A stretch of 42,858 bases of DNA from Patescibacteria group bacterium UBA2023 (GCA_002335145.1 DDBV01000015.1:36784-79641); one strand, 5' to 3'; shown: positions 1 to 6,982, counted from the first letter of the stretch. A program made the numbers and translations. Notes: generated by a model from the sequence alone, not told the origin.

Positions 1-279
1 CTCCCGGACTGGCTCAAGGATTGGCAGGCATCGGTCGCGAACACTCCGACATCCACGACGTCTGAACCGTCCGAAAACCAGCCTATACTGCCGGACGAGA
101 CACGCGTGCCCATTACTCCCGAAGAGCCGGCCCCAACGGAGGAGGCACCGAAAAAGCGGACAAGTCGCACTTCTCGTAAAAAGGAAGAGTCACCGGAAAC
201 CGATGATGCTTCCGCAAAGTCTCCAAAAGAGAAACCAAAGAAACCAGCTCCGGCCCGCAAAAAGAAAACCGAGGATTAA
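1..279 (+). CDS. C-terminal end of a Lys/Pro/Glu-rich protein (partial)
   Basis: The reading frame is open from the first base to TAA at 277-279 and gives 92 residues; the start lies outside the window. Apart from the first dozen residues (LPDWLKDWQAS), the piece is low complexity: Pro, Glu, Thr and Ser first, then a basic tail rich in Lys-Lys, Lys-Pro and Ala (ending ARKKKTED). Such tails often bind nucleic acid or act as flexible linkers, but no domain can be named. The stop codon lies inside a perfect terminator hairpin shared with the convergent gene on the other strand. No in-frame TGA occurs in this part. Confidence 0.7.
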   Translation, partial: LPDWLKDWQASVANTPTSTTSEPSENQPILPDETRVPITPEEPAPTEEAPKKRTSRTSRKKEESPETDDASAKSPKEKPKKPAPARKKKTED

Positions 280-290
280 TCCTCGGTTTT
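268..290. terminator. Bidirectional Rho-independent terminator overlapping both stop codons
   Basis: The palindrome ACCGAGGA-TTAA-TCCTCGGT is flanked by A and T runs, so it works for both convergent genes. The TTAA loop supplies the TAA stop codons: 277-279 on plus, 276-278 on minus. Because the sequence is its own reverse complement, both proteins end with the same residues, K-T-E-D. Confidence 0.9.
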
Positions 291-1160
291 TCATTGGTCG
301 GCGAGCAACAGAGTGGAAATCCACCGGCAGAATTGGTCTACCTCATCGGGCATAAGAACAACATCGAACATTTGTCGATATCGCTCGATCGTTTCAGGAT
401 TCGTTGCTGTGCAGATCCCTACCCGAATGACCGTCCGACCCTCGGCATCACTCACCATTCCAGCATCTCCGAGCGAATCACCGAACAACAGAAGATTCGA
501 CCGATTCGTGAGCGAAAAACGATCGAGCCCTCCAAGATGTCGTTCATTCTTTGAGAAAGAATGAATAACCTCCGAATTTTCGAGTCGCCCATGAAAACGT
601 CCATCCTCCTCGAAACGACACATATTCGAGACGATCTCCATTCGACCGAAAGAAAGGCCGTACGAACGCAAGCAGGCGCAGACTACATCTCCGATCCCTG
701 CCGAGAACACAATAAACGGCACCCGCCAAGCATCCGCCCCATGCATGAGCTCGATCATGCCAGGACGAATCGGCATGAGGCCGCTCGTATCCGGATGCAG
801 GAACGGTACCGAGAAGACGCCCGCCGAGACCCGGTATTGCGCGATAATGTCAAACGCCCGCTCCCACCACTCGTCACAGATCGCGGAGAGCTCAGCGAAC
901 GTATGGTGCGGCTCGTGTTCGCGTGAGGCATAGAGCCGATCAAGCTCCTCAGAGGCCGCCATATAGGCTTCATCAAGTGGGGCGACAAGGTCGGCACGAC
1001 CGATCCGGATCACTTCGCGCAACAGTCAGAAGGATGCTGGACTCGAACTCTCCGTGATCGTCCGATCGAAATCTGCTACGATCGCATCAACTCCGGTCAT
1101 CAAGAGTGTCTCGACCTTCGCAGCAAAATGGGGCGAAGGACGATACTGAAGAAAGTCCAT
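276..1160 (-). CDS. UMPH-1 type pyrimidine 5'-nucleotidase (HAD superfamily)
   Basis: A 294-residue protein when TGA is read as Gly (1026-1028 and 291-293). It should dephosphorylate pyrimidine nucleoside monophosphates (UMP, CMP) in the cytoplasm. HAD motif I is VADFDRTIT (DxDxT), followed by the UMPH-1 signature VFSAGIGDVV and the acidic motif LLLFGDSLGDAGM. Length matches the cytosolic 5'-nucleotidase III family. The first TGA falls in ASFGLL, where relatives have Gly, and joins the catalytic DFDRT segment to the rest. The chosen ATG (1158-1160) is 2 nt after the TAG of the upstream membrane-protein gene, so the two are probably co-transcribed. This family is mainly known from animals and plants and is less common in bacteria. 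Family assignment is confident; the substrate is inferred. Confidence 0.85.
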
Positions 1161-1162
1161 GG

Positions 1163-1495
1163 CTATTTCGTTGACCGATTTCGGTTTCCATGGCGACGTC
1201 GGAGCCACCAGGCATAGAGCGAGAGAATCCTCGACCGGTGCATCATTCGTGCAACCCATGATCGCACCGTCCGCATAGGGAAGAGCATGGCAGCTGAAAG
1301 CACGAGGATGACAACACCTCCAGGAATCGGCGTGAGCCATGCAATAATGCCAAACAGAAAAATAGGAAGGGCGAGGGCGATCCGGATGAATACCGGCTTG
1401 GAAGCGAGCGAACGATACAGACGGCTCGCCTCGATGGTACGGAAAACTGTCCGGGAAAAGGATCGAAAATGCCGCTTCGCGAGCTGTTTTGCCAT
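1163..1495 (-). CDS. Small membrane protein, PGPGW-like
   Basis: A 110-residue protein with a basic N-terminus (MAKQLAKRHF), a hydrophobic stretch at about 35-53, the turn TPIPGG, a second hydrophobic stretch at about 60-73, and a very basic C-terminal tail rich in Arg and Trp. The helix, P-x-P-G-G turn, helix layout resembles the putative PGPGW transmembrane family, whose function is unknown. A promoter (TTCGTG, 16 nt, TATACT) lies about 30 nt upstream, which supports the ATG at 1493-1495 over longer readings. It leads the two-gene unit with the nucleotidase. Function unassigned. Confidence 0.65.
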   Translation of the reverse strand: MAKQLAKRHFRSFSRTVFRTIEASRLYRSLASKPVFIRIALALPIFLFGIIAWLTPIPGGVVILVLSAAMLFPMRTVRSWVARMMHRSRILSLYAWWLRRRHGNRNRSTK

Positions 1496-1526
1496 ATTTC
1501 TTGGAAATTTCTTTGGATGCCATACG

Positions 1527-1554
1527 AGTATATCCGGAAACACAAAGACACGAA
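1527..1554 (-). promoter_or_regulatory. Promoter for the small membrane protein / nucleotidase unit
   Basis: On the minus strand the sequence reads TTCGTG, 16 nt, TATACT. The predicted start of transcription is near 1520, about 25 nt before the ATG. It lies back to back with the plus-strand promoter at 1572-1599. Confidence 0.6.
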
Positions 1555-1571
1555 CTCGGGATGCGAGAATT

Positions 1572-1599
1572 TTGCGACTCAGGAGAAATAGGCTATAAT
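1572..1599 (+). promoter_or_regulatory. Sigma-70-like promoter TTGCGA-16-TATAAT
   Basis: The -35 TTGCGA (1572-1577) and a consensus -10 TATAAT (1594-1599) are 16 nt apart. Because the ATG at 1598 lies inside the -10 element, it cannot be the start codon of the following gene. Confidence 0.75.
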
Positions 1600-1630
1600 G
1601 ACTCCATACCACATCTTTTTTCGAGACGTT

Positions 1631-1999
1631 ATGGCCACGATTCAGCAGGATGGATTCACCTTCCAGATTCTCGACGAGATCCAGGCACAGTACGCCGAGC
1701 TTGTGAAGCTCGTACTGCGGACGGAGTCGATGGATAATAACGAGAAGCAATATTGGTTCGATATTTTGCCGTCCATGACGCCAGAGCAGGTCGACCGGCT
1801 CTTCGATATTCTCGAGACCGAGCGTCGCAAACTTGAGGAGCTCGAAGTCAAATACCAGGAAGAAATCAAAAAGCTCAATGAAAACCACCTCATCGAGTGG
1901 CAGGATTTCCAGTATCGCGAGAGCAAGAAGCGTATTGCCCAGGCTCAGGCAAACGATACCGACCAGCAGGATGCCGAGGATGTCCTGACGATGCTCTAG
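1631..1999 (+). CDS. Small acidic helical protein of unknown function
   Basis: A 122-residue protein starting MATIQQDGF. The in-frame ATG at 1598 is ruled out because it overlaps the -10 box. Residues about 45-105 are strongly helical and charged, with the run LETERRKLEELEVKYQEEI predicting a coiled coil. The motif MTPEQVDRLFDIL precedes it. There is no signal peptide or membrane segment, so it is probably cytoplasmic and perhaps oligomeric. It stands alone, with its own promoter and a strong terminator. I do not recognise a named family. Confidence 0.75.
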   Translation: MATIQQDGFTFQILDEIQAQYAELVKLVLRTESMDNNEKQYWFDILPSMTPEQVDRLFDILETERRKLEELEVKYQEEIKKLNENHLIEWQDFQYRESKKRIAQAQANDTDQQDAEDVLTML

Positions 2000-2018
2000 A
2001 CTCGGTACTACTACCCCA

Positions 2019-2042
2019 CCCTCTCTCACGAGAGGGTTTTTT
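2019..2042 (+). terminator. Rho-independent terminator
   Basis: CCCTCTC-TCAC-GAGAGGG forms a 7-bp stem with a 4-nt loop, followed by six T residues. It lies 20 nt after the stop of the 122-residue gene. Confidence 0.9.
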
Positions 2043-2228
2043 ATCGGACAAAGAGATGGCAAGAAAGTCTGTACGTACAAAAAAGTAGATCGGTAAATGA
2101 CCAAAGACGCTCGAAACGAGAAAATTCCTGTTTTTTGATATGATCTTTAGTTTTGGCTCAACAGAGATGATTATTCGCTATTAATATAGCCTTAATCACA
2201 CTTATCAGACTCTGGCAAGAGTGAATAT
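2043..2228. other. Intergenic stretch with no supported gene
   Basis: AT-rich spacer between the terminator and the promoter of the next transcript. It holds only a 10-codon open frame at 2056 and isolated -10-like motifs (for example TATGAT near 2138). No convincing gene was found on either strand, with TGA read as Gly or as stop. Confidence 0.5.
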
Positions 2229-2257
2229 TTTACAGGCGGGCGGAATTGCGTTATGAT
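2229..2257 (+). promoter_or_regulatory. Strong promoter TTTACA-17-TATGAT for an orphan transcript
   Basis: The -35 TTTACA (2229-2234) and -10 TATGAT (2252-2257) have the ideal 17-nt spacing. Transcription should start near 2264. No sizeable gene follows until the terminator near 2710. Confidence 0.75.
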
Positions 2258-2296
2258 GTTTATGTCTCGTACGGGGAGCCCCGATACGAACCGCTC

Positions 2297-2425
2297 ATGA
2301 ACAAATCTTACTCCGCGAAAGGGACAACGCATCTCACGTTGGACCCGGACAAAACAACAAAATACAAATACATACCATCCTGAGACGACATCCTCATCGA
2401 GTGATTCGGACGGGATACCATGTAA
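2297..2425 (+). CDS. Possible small peptide within the orphan transcript (42 aa)
   Basis: ATG at 2297 opens a frame of 42 codons ending TAA, with two internal TGA read as Gly. The peptide (beginning MNKSYSAKGTTHLTLD) has a plausible mixed composition. The frame ends just before the large hairpin at 2431-2490. No Shine-Dalgarno is visible. It is the only sizeable frame near the 5' end of this transcript, but chance occurrence is quite possible. Confidence 0.25.
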
Positions 2426-2677
2426 AATACGGGGGAGCCATACCGATCGGCCGGAATCATCCGGTTCGGACCAGTCGGTATGACTCCCCCAATCCAAAAA
2501 AACACCAAAAAAGAGGTCGGGAGAACATACCTCTCTAATATCCTTTCCGAAGCGGGGTAAGTCGTATGGATCCGTCCATGCGTCCGTCCGAACGAGAATC
2601 GGACACCCGCACTCCCGTCGCTTTCCGAACTTCAAACCTTTTTCTCGGAAATGCGCTCGAGGCACCCAAACTCTGGA

Positions 2678-2710
2678 TCCCGCCATCTACCAAGATTGGC
2701 GGGGTTTTTT
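2678..2710 (+). terminator. Rho-independent terminator of the orphan RNA
   Basis: CCCGCCA (2679-2685) pairs with TGGCGGG (2697-2703), with an inner TCT/AGA extension, followed by six T residues at 2705-2710. Confidence 0.85.
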
Positions 2711-2724
2711 GTCGGGGCAGACGG

Positions 2725-2751
2725 TTGACTTATACACACAATGCGTAATAT
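2725..2751 (+). promoter_or_regulatory. Promoter TTGACT-15-TAATAT
   Basis: The -35 TTGACT (2725-2730) and -10 TAATAT (2746-2751) have a somewhat short 15-nt spacing. They lie 32 nt upstream of the ATG of the next gene. Confidence 0.5.
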
Positions 2752-2783
2752 CTTTACATATTTTTCTCCTGTCATCACGCAAG

Positions 2784-3083
2784 ATGGAATTCAAAAGTTT
2801 CTTCCCCGGGGCATTTGCCAATCAATCGATCTCGAGCATGGGCACGAGCGGCATTCTCAGTGCCGAAGTAGTTGCCCAGATAGACACCGTTACCGCGGAG
2901 ATCAGCCACGACCGCCACAATCTTCTCCGACACATGGTTGCAGCACGAGTATTGTATTTCGCGCGCTGGCGGCACCCAGATACTCTTGCTGCATTTATAG
3001 CGGACATGCTAGAAAACGCTAGGAAAGGTGCCGCTGATTTTGATGCGTGCATGCGGAGGTGGTCAATGGAAAAATCTCAATAG
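2784..3083 (+). CDS. Small protein of unknown function (99 aa)
   Basis: The frame from ATG 2784 to TAG gives MEFKSFFPG and then a mostly helical 99-residue protein with several His and Arg residues (for example HDRHNLLRHM) and two Trp near the C-terminus. There is no membrane segment or signal peptide. A longer in-frame start at 2709 overlaps the promoter and is rejected. The gene is monocistronic, between a promoter at 2725-2751 and a terminator at 3122-3149. I recognise no family. Confidence 0.6.
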   Translation: MEFKSFFPGAFANQSISSMGTSGILSAEVVAQIDTVTAEISHDRHNLLRHMVAARVLYFARWRHPDTLAAFIADMLENARKGAADFDACMRRWSMEKSQ

Positions 3084-3121
3084 GATTCACCCACTTCGAG
3101 AACAGGCAAATAGTCCCCCCC

Positions 3122-3149
3122 CCCCCCACGTGAGGTGGGGGGCTTTTTT
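3122..3149 (+). terminator. Rho-independent terminator preceded by a 13-C homopolymer
   Basis: CCCCCCAC pairs with GTGGGGGG around a short loop, followed by six T residues. The left arm is embedded in a run of 13 C (3115-3127), an uncommon homopolymer that may be length-variable or an assembly risk. Confidence 0.8.
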
Positions 3150-3313
3150 CACCTTATGGGCAAGCTACGAGCTTTGTTTGTCCTCGCTTCACTCGGAAGC
3201 TATCCATCTCCCATCCGACAGATGGTGATTTTACGAAGGAAGCGTAAGCCTTCGGGTATAGAAAAATGGGGCGTTATTAGGCCTCATTTGGGAATCACGC
3301 ACAAACATCACTG
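3150..3313. other. Intergenic spacer
   Basis: No gene is supported here. Short inverted repeats occur (CCATCT/AGATGG near 3201-3226 and CGAAGG/CCTTCG near 3234-3255), one of which might weakly terminate the minus-strand gene that ends at 3314. Confidence 0.4.
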
Positions 3314-4147
3314 TTATTTCGGCCGGATCGAGTTGAGCTTGCGCTCCACGAGGCCGCGGATATAGACGTAGACCTCGATCTTGAGCGGCGAAGTGGCCGT
3401 ACCTATACGCTCATTGAGTTTGTCATAGAGCTTGGTGAGAAAGAGGATCTGTTCGTACTTGGGCTTCTTCGTGAGCTTGTAGAAGTAGGCATTCACCATC
3501 TTGTCGATCCGGGCGTAGAGTTCGGCACTGCCGATGCGGGTATCTTCGGATTTTGTTGGTTTGAGCATACAGCGGTTTCCATCCGGAGAGAGCTGGTATC
3601 CCGCCTGGCATTCACACGAGTTTGTCCGGCTGTTGAACCAGCTATTCGCTCCGTAGATCTGTGTGCACGACATGCAGGTAAATCCGGATCCGAGTGTGCT
3701 CGACCGCAGCTCGGACTCCACACAGAAACAACCATTCGTCTTCTTGTCGAAAGCACTGAGCTTGCCGTAGGTCTCCTGACAGTAATCGGCCCCCTTCACG
3801 CATTCGCGCAGGTCATCACCCACGCGCGTCTGGAGATACCCGGCATCGCAGACGCAGTTTTCGCTATCAGCATTGTAGTAGGAGTGCTTTCCGAGAACAC
3901 TCTCGCACTGTTCGCGTGCGGGTACGCACCGCTTGAGACGGACAGGCGTATCGCCGTAGTAGAGCGTCCGGAATCCGAAAGAGTACCCATCGCGACACTC
4001 GCAGGAGCCGTAATCGTTGGATGTGGCATAGTCCCCGTAGAGATCTGCACACTCAGACGAAGAATAGGCGAAAACGGAAAGATGGAAAAACCACACAGAC
4101 CCGAGGAGGATCGCAGGAAATCCGAAGAATCGAAGAAACGTACGCAT
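3314..4147 (-). CDS. Exported protein with four Cys-rich EGF-like repeats
   Basis: A 277-residue protein. The N-terminus (MRTFLRFFGFPAILLGSVWF) is a signal peptide, probably cut after VFA. About residues 30-200 hold four repeats of 40-50 residues with the shared plan C-x(3-4)-Y/L-G, then C-x-C-x-x-G-Y (C-E-C-R-D-G-Y, C-V-C-D-A-G-Y, C-F-C, C-E-C-Q-A-G-Y). The pattern resembles EGF-like or other disulfide-knotted extracellular modules. A basic helical tail follows (about 210-277) with no cysteines. It should be outside the membrane and need disulfide formation, which suits the VKOR and DsbA genes elsewhere in the window. It is divergent from nrdA, with its own promoter. Ligand and function unknown. 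Confidence 0.75.
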   Translation of the reverse strand: MRTFLRFFGFPAILLGSVWFFHLSVFAYSSSECADLYGDYATSNDYGSCECRDGYSFGFRTLYYGDTPVRLKRCVPAREQCESVLGKHSYYNADSENCVCDAGYLQTRVGDDLRECVKGADYCQETYGKLSAFDKKTNGCFCVESELRSSTLGSGFTCMSCTQIYGANSWFNSRTNSCECQAGYQLSPDGNRCMLKPTKSEDTRIGSAELYARIDKMVNAYFYKLTKKPKYEQILFLTKLYDKLNERIGTATSPLKIEVYVYIRGLVERKLNSIRPK

Positions 4148-4181
4148 CGAGGCAGTCGGCAAGAGACGAGACCAGACGGAT

Positions 4182-4209
4182 AGTATACAACCCCCGGGAA
4201 ATATTGCAA
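4182..4209 (-). promoter_or_regulatory. Promoter of the Cys-repeat protein gene
   Basis: Minus strand: TTGCAA (4204-4209), 16 nt, TATACT (4182-4187), placed about 35 nt before the ATG at 4147. Confidence 0.65.
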
Positions 4210-4241
4210 TCACTTTTGAAGGGAAAACTCGAAAGAAAAAT

Positions 4242-4269
4242 TTGACCACATATGGTGTATGGATATAAA
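4242..4269 (+). promoter_or_regulatory. nrdA promoter TTGACC-16-TATAAA
   Basis: The -35 TTGACC (4242-4247) and -10 TATAAA (4264-4269) are 16 nt apart. Transcription should start near 4276, giving a leader of about 44 nt. The -35 and the start point are each covered by an NrdR-like box. Confidence 0.7.
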
Positions 4270-4291
4270 TATCTGACACCACATATTGTGG
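4243..4291 (+). promoter_or_regulatory. Paired NrdR-like operator boxes
   Basis: Two near-identical sites share ACCACATAT followed by G or T and then GTG. One is at 4245-4257, the other at 4278-4290, exactly 33 bp apart, about three helical turns. The second lies in the palindrome ACCACA-TAT-TGTGGT. Aligned with the known NrdR box (ACAC-8-GTGT type), the downstream site matches at about 13 of 16 positions and the upstream site at about 11. NrdR is the ATP-cone repressor of ribonucleotide reductase operons. Tandem boxes across the -35 and +1 fit that role. nrdR itself is not in the window, so regulation by it is inferred. Confidence 0.65.
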
Positions 4292-4319
4292 TCCGTAATT
4301 CCCAAGAAATCCTTTCATT

Positions 4320-6950
4320 ATGCCCATCGGACGGATCAAAAAGCGTGACGGAGAGGTTGTGGACTTCGATCGATCGCGGATCGAACAAGCCATTGAAAAA
4401 GCCTACGACTCGGTGGGTGAGCTCGAGAAAGAATCGATCGTGGCAGTGGTCGACTCGATCGTGGCCGAGCTCGACCTCGCGGTCGAAGCCGCGGACGCCG
4501 CGACCGCCGACATCGAGTTCGTACAGGACCTCGTGGAGCGCATGCTCATGCGCCACGAGAAGTACAGCGTAGCGAAGGCCTACATCATCTACCGCGCCGA
4601 GCACCGCGATGAGCGTACCGAGCGGCACCAGAAACTCGTGAAGCAGTTCGAGCAGCAGAAGCTCAAGGTAACGAAGTCCGACGGAACCAAGGAGTACTTC
4701 GATCTTGAGAAGCTCCGGGTCATGTTCGACCGCGCCGTGCAGGGATATGGGGACAAGTGCGCGTTCGAGGACCTCGTGGACGCCTTCAAGAAAAACCTCG
4801 TGGAGAACATCCGGACCAAGGATATCGCGAAACTGCTCGTGAAGACCTGCCTCGATCTCATCTCGGTCGAGAACATCGCCTGGCAGGAAGTAGCGGCCCG
4901 GTTCGCTCTCTTCGACCTCTACAAGCAGGCGATCAAGAACCGCGGGATCGGACACGACGACGTCTACCGTCCGACGGCGTACAAGGCCCTCTTCGACGAC
5001 TACATCGAGCGCGGCCTGTACTACAAGGACTTCTACAAATACTACTCGGAACAGGATATCCTCGCGGCCGGACGCCACCTGCGGGCCAAGACCGACATGG
5101 AGTATACCTACACGACCGTGCTCTCGCTCAGCAAGCGCTACCTGCTCAATCCTAATAAGATCGTGCGCGAGCTGCCGCAGGAGGCGTACATGAGCGCAGC
5201 GCTCTTCCTGGCGATCCCCGAGCCCGCCGAGAAGCGCCTCGAGTTCGCCTTCCGGATCTACGACGCGTGCTCGCAGCAAAAAATCTCGCTGCCCACGCCC
5301 ACGTTCCTCAACGCCCGGACCAACTACCACCAGCTCTCGAGCTGCTTCAAGATCAGCGTGGACGACGATCTCCGGGGCATCTACCACGCCATCGAGAACA
5401 TGGCGCAGATCTCCAAGTTCGGGGGGGGAATCGGGGTATACATGGGCAATGTCCGCTCCCGCGGCGGCATGATCCGCGGCGTGAAGGGGGTCTCCGGCGG
5501 AGCCGCTCCCTGGATCAAGGTCATCAACGACACGGCCGTGGCCGTGAACCAGCTCGGATCGCGCCTCGGGTCGATCTCGGTCACGCTCGATGCGTGGCAC
5601 CGCGATATCCACGACTTCCTGGACCTCCAGACCGAGACGGGCGACATCCGCGCCAAGTCCTTCGATATTTTCCCGAGCATGAGCACGCCCGACATCTTCA
5701 TGCGGCGAGTGCGCGACGATGGGGACTGGACCCTCTTCGACCCCAACGAAATCGAGCGCGTGTACGGCTACCGCCTGCAGGATTTCTTCGGCGAGGACTT
5801 CGACCGCGAATACGAGAAGATGGAACGCGACGACCGGCTCGAGCTCAAGCAGACGATCAAAGCCAAAGACCTCTTCAAAAAATTCCTCAAGACCACGGTC
5901 GAGACGGGCATGCCCTACGTCTTCTTCCGCGACACCGTGCAGCGACTCAATCCGAACAAGCACGCCGGGGCCGTCTACTCCACCCAGCTCTGTACCGAGA
6001 TCGCGCAGAACATGAGCCCCACGAAATTCCTCTCGGAGACCATCGAGGGAGACGACACCGTGGCTATCCGCTACCAGGCCGGCGACCTCGTGACGTGCAA
6101 CCTCGCCTCGATCAACGTGGCGAAGGTCTACGAGCCCGACGTGATCGACGACATCCTGGAGGTGGCATTGCACATAGTCGACAACGTGATCGACCTCAAT
6201 TATTTCCCCATAGAAGAAGCGCGCCGCACGTCGCTGCGGTACCGCAGCGTGGGGATCGGCTACCTCGGCATGGCCGAGTACCTGGCCACCCACGGCTACG
6301 CCTACGACACCCCGCGGGCCCGCCAGCACGTGAATGAACTCTTCGAGCGCTACGCCTACGCCACCTACCGCACGTCGGTGGATCTCGCCCGCGAGCGCGG
6401 CAAGTACGACCTCTACGACGGCAGCGAATACTCGCGGGGAATACTCCTCGGGCGCACCCGCGCCGACTTCATGGCCGAGGCGCAATCGGACGAATACCGC
6501 GCCAAGTGGGACGCGCTCTTCTCGGACATGGCGGCGCACGGAGTGAGATTCAGCTACCACACCGCCCCGGCACCCAATACGTCTACCGCCGGACTCGTGG
6601 GTACCACCGCCGCGCTCCTGCCCATCTACAAGAAATACTTCGTGGAGACCAACCTCTCCTCCCCCACCGTGCGCGTGGCGCCCAAGCTCGACGCCTCGAA
6701 CTTCTGGCTCTACAAGGAGTACGTCAACATGGACATGAACGACGTCATCGACATGATCTCCGTGATCTACCGCTGGGTGGACCAGGCCATCAGCTTCGAG
6801 TGGATGATCGACCCGAAGCGCGTGAGCCCCCAAATGCTCTACGGCTACTACTTCCGCGCGTGGGAGCAGGGTATCAAGACCGTGTACTACGTGCGATCGC
6901 TCTCGGGAGAGGTGGAAAATAAGGACAACTGTGTGAGTTGTAGTGGGTAG
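4320..6950 (+). CDS. nrdA: Class I ribonucleoside-diphosphate reductase, alpha subunit
   Basis: An 876-residue catalytic subunit that reduces ribonucleotides to deoxyribonucleotides with the NrdB radical subunit. Two N-terminal ATP-cone domains (about 3-95 and 114-205) are visible, so dATP feedback is likely. In the barrel: first redox Cys at 342 (QLSSCFK), the thiyl-radical Cys at 558 with Glu 560 (TQLCTEI), and a second Cys at 593 (VTCNLASINV). The radical-transfer pair is in KTVYYVRS and the C-terminal dithiol is CVSC (871-874). The position equivalent to the usual active-site Asn (N437 in E. coli) is Gln 556. No in-frame TGA occurs in the whole gene, which is richer in GC than its neighbours. 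An AT-rich cryptic gene follows, separating it from nrdB. Confidence 0.97.
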   Translation: MPIGRIKKRDGEVVDFDRSRIEQAIEKAYDSVGELEKESIVAVVDSIVAELDLAVEAADAATADIEFVQDLVERMLMRHEKYSVAKAYIIYRAEHRDERTERHQKLVKQFEQQKLKVTKSDGTKEYFDLEKLRVMFDRAVQGYGDKCAFEDLVDAFKKNLVENIRTKDIAKLLVKTCLDLISVENIAWQEVAARFALFDLYKQAIKNRGIGHDDVYRPTAYKALFDDYIERGLYYKDFYKYYSEQDILAAGRHLRAKTDMEYTYTTVLSLSKRYLLNPNKIVRELPQEAYMSAALFLAIPEPAEKRLEFAFRIYDACSQQKISLPTPTFLNARTNYHQLSSCFKISVDDDLRGIYHAIENMAQISKFGGGIGVYMGNVRSRGGMIRGVKGVSGGAAPWIKVINDTAVAVNQLGSRLGSISVTLDAWHRDIHDFLDLQTETGDIRAKSFDIFPSMSTPDIFMRRVRDDGDWTLFDPNEIERVYGYRLQDFFGEDFDREYEKMERDDRLELKQTIKAKDLFKKFLKTTVETGMPYVFFRDTVQRLNPNKHAGAVYSTQLCTEIAQNMSPTKFLSETIEGDDTVAIRYQAGDLVTCNLASINVAKVYEPDVIDDILEVALHIVDNVIDLNYFPIEEARRTSLRYRSVGIGYLGMAEYLATHGYAYDTPRARQHVNELFERYAYATYRTSVDLARERGKYDLYDGSEYSRGILLGRTRADFMAEAQSDEYRAKWDALFSDMAAHGVRFSYHTAPAPNTSTAGLVGTTAALLPIYKKYFVETNLSSPTVRVAPKLDASNFWLYKEYVNMDMNDVIDMISVIYRWVDQAISFEWMIDPKRVSPQMLYGYYFRAWEQGIKTVYYVRSLSGEVENKDNCVSCSG

Positions 6951-6965
6951 AAAATTTCCTACTAT
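6938..6965 (+). promoter_or_regulatory. Possible promoter for the cryptic gene at 6983
   Basis: TTGTAG (6938-6943), 16 nt, TACTAT (6960-6965), with the -35 inside the last codons of nrdA. The predicted start is about 10 nt before the ATG. Confidence 0.4.
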
Positions 6966-6982
6966 ATGTCAATAAAAGAATT

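Larger units (their letters stand above)
2264..2710 (+). ncRNA. Putative structured non-coding RNA, about 450 nt, unassigned
   Basis: A stretch bounded by its own promoter and terminator with no convincing gene across most of its length. It can fold into at least eight successive hairpins: TCGTA/TACGA near 2264, CAACG/CGTTG near 2330, a very stable 60-nt hairpin at 2431-2490 (GGGGGAG paired with CTCCCCC), GAGGT/ACCTC near 2515, ATGGA/TCCAT near 2570, GTCCG/CGGAC near 2590, TTTCCGA/TCGGAAA near 2625-2660, and the terminator. A-rich linkers separate them. I searched by eye for conserved RNase P, tmRNA, SRP and 6S motifs and found none. It may instead be a long leader for a 42-residue peptide read at 2297-2425. 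Confidence 0.5.

Noticed and set aside
1035..1065. A tRNA-like GAGTTCGAGTCC sequence on the minus strand
   Set aside because: It lies inside the UMPH-1 coding region next to the catalytic DFDRT codons and has no matching acceptor, D or anticodon stems.
2056..2088. Ten-codon basic peptide MARKSVRTKK
   Set aside because: It looks like a ribosomal protein N-terminus, but lies directly after a terminator without promoter or ribosome binding site and is too short to support.
1163..2104. A 313-codon reading of the small membrane protein gene
   Set aside because: The upstream two thirds run antisense to a plus-strand gene and over two promoters and a terminator. Only the last 110 codons look like a real protein.
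2192..2686. A 164-codon minus-strand frame over the orphan RNA
   Set aside because: Composition looks random, there is no promoter on that strand, and the sequence is dominated by hairpins with plus-strand promoter and terminator.
2264..2710. Orphan transcript as tmRNA or RNase P RNA
   Set aside because: No tag peptide frame ending in ALAA-like codons, no tRNA-like TTCGA arm, and no GAGGAAAGTCC-type RNase P core could be found. Left as unassigned.
3115..3127. Run of 13 C as a phase-variation tract
   Set aside because: It is the left arm of a terminator after the stop codon, not within a gene or promoter, so a switching role is unsupported.
4053..6833. A 926-codon open frame on the minus strand antisense to nrdA
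   Set aside because: It mirrors the codon bias of the GC-rich nrdA gene (many GAC, CTC and GTG codons), has no recognisable domain and only repeats of Val, His, Glu and Asp. nrdA on the other strand is certain.
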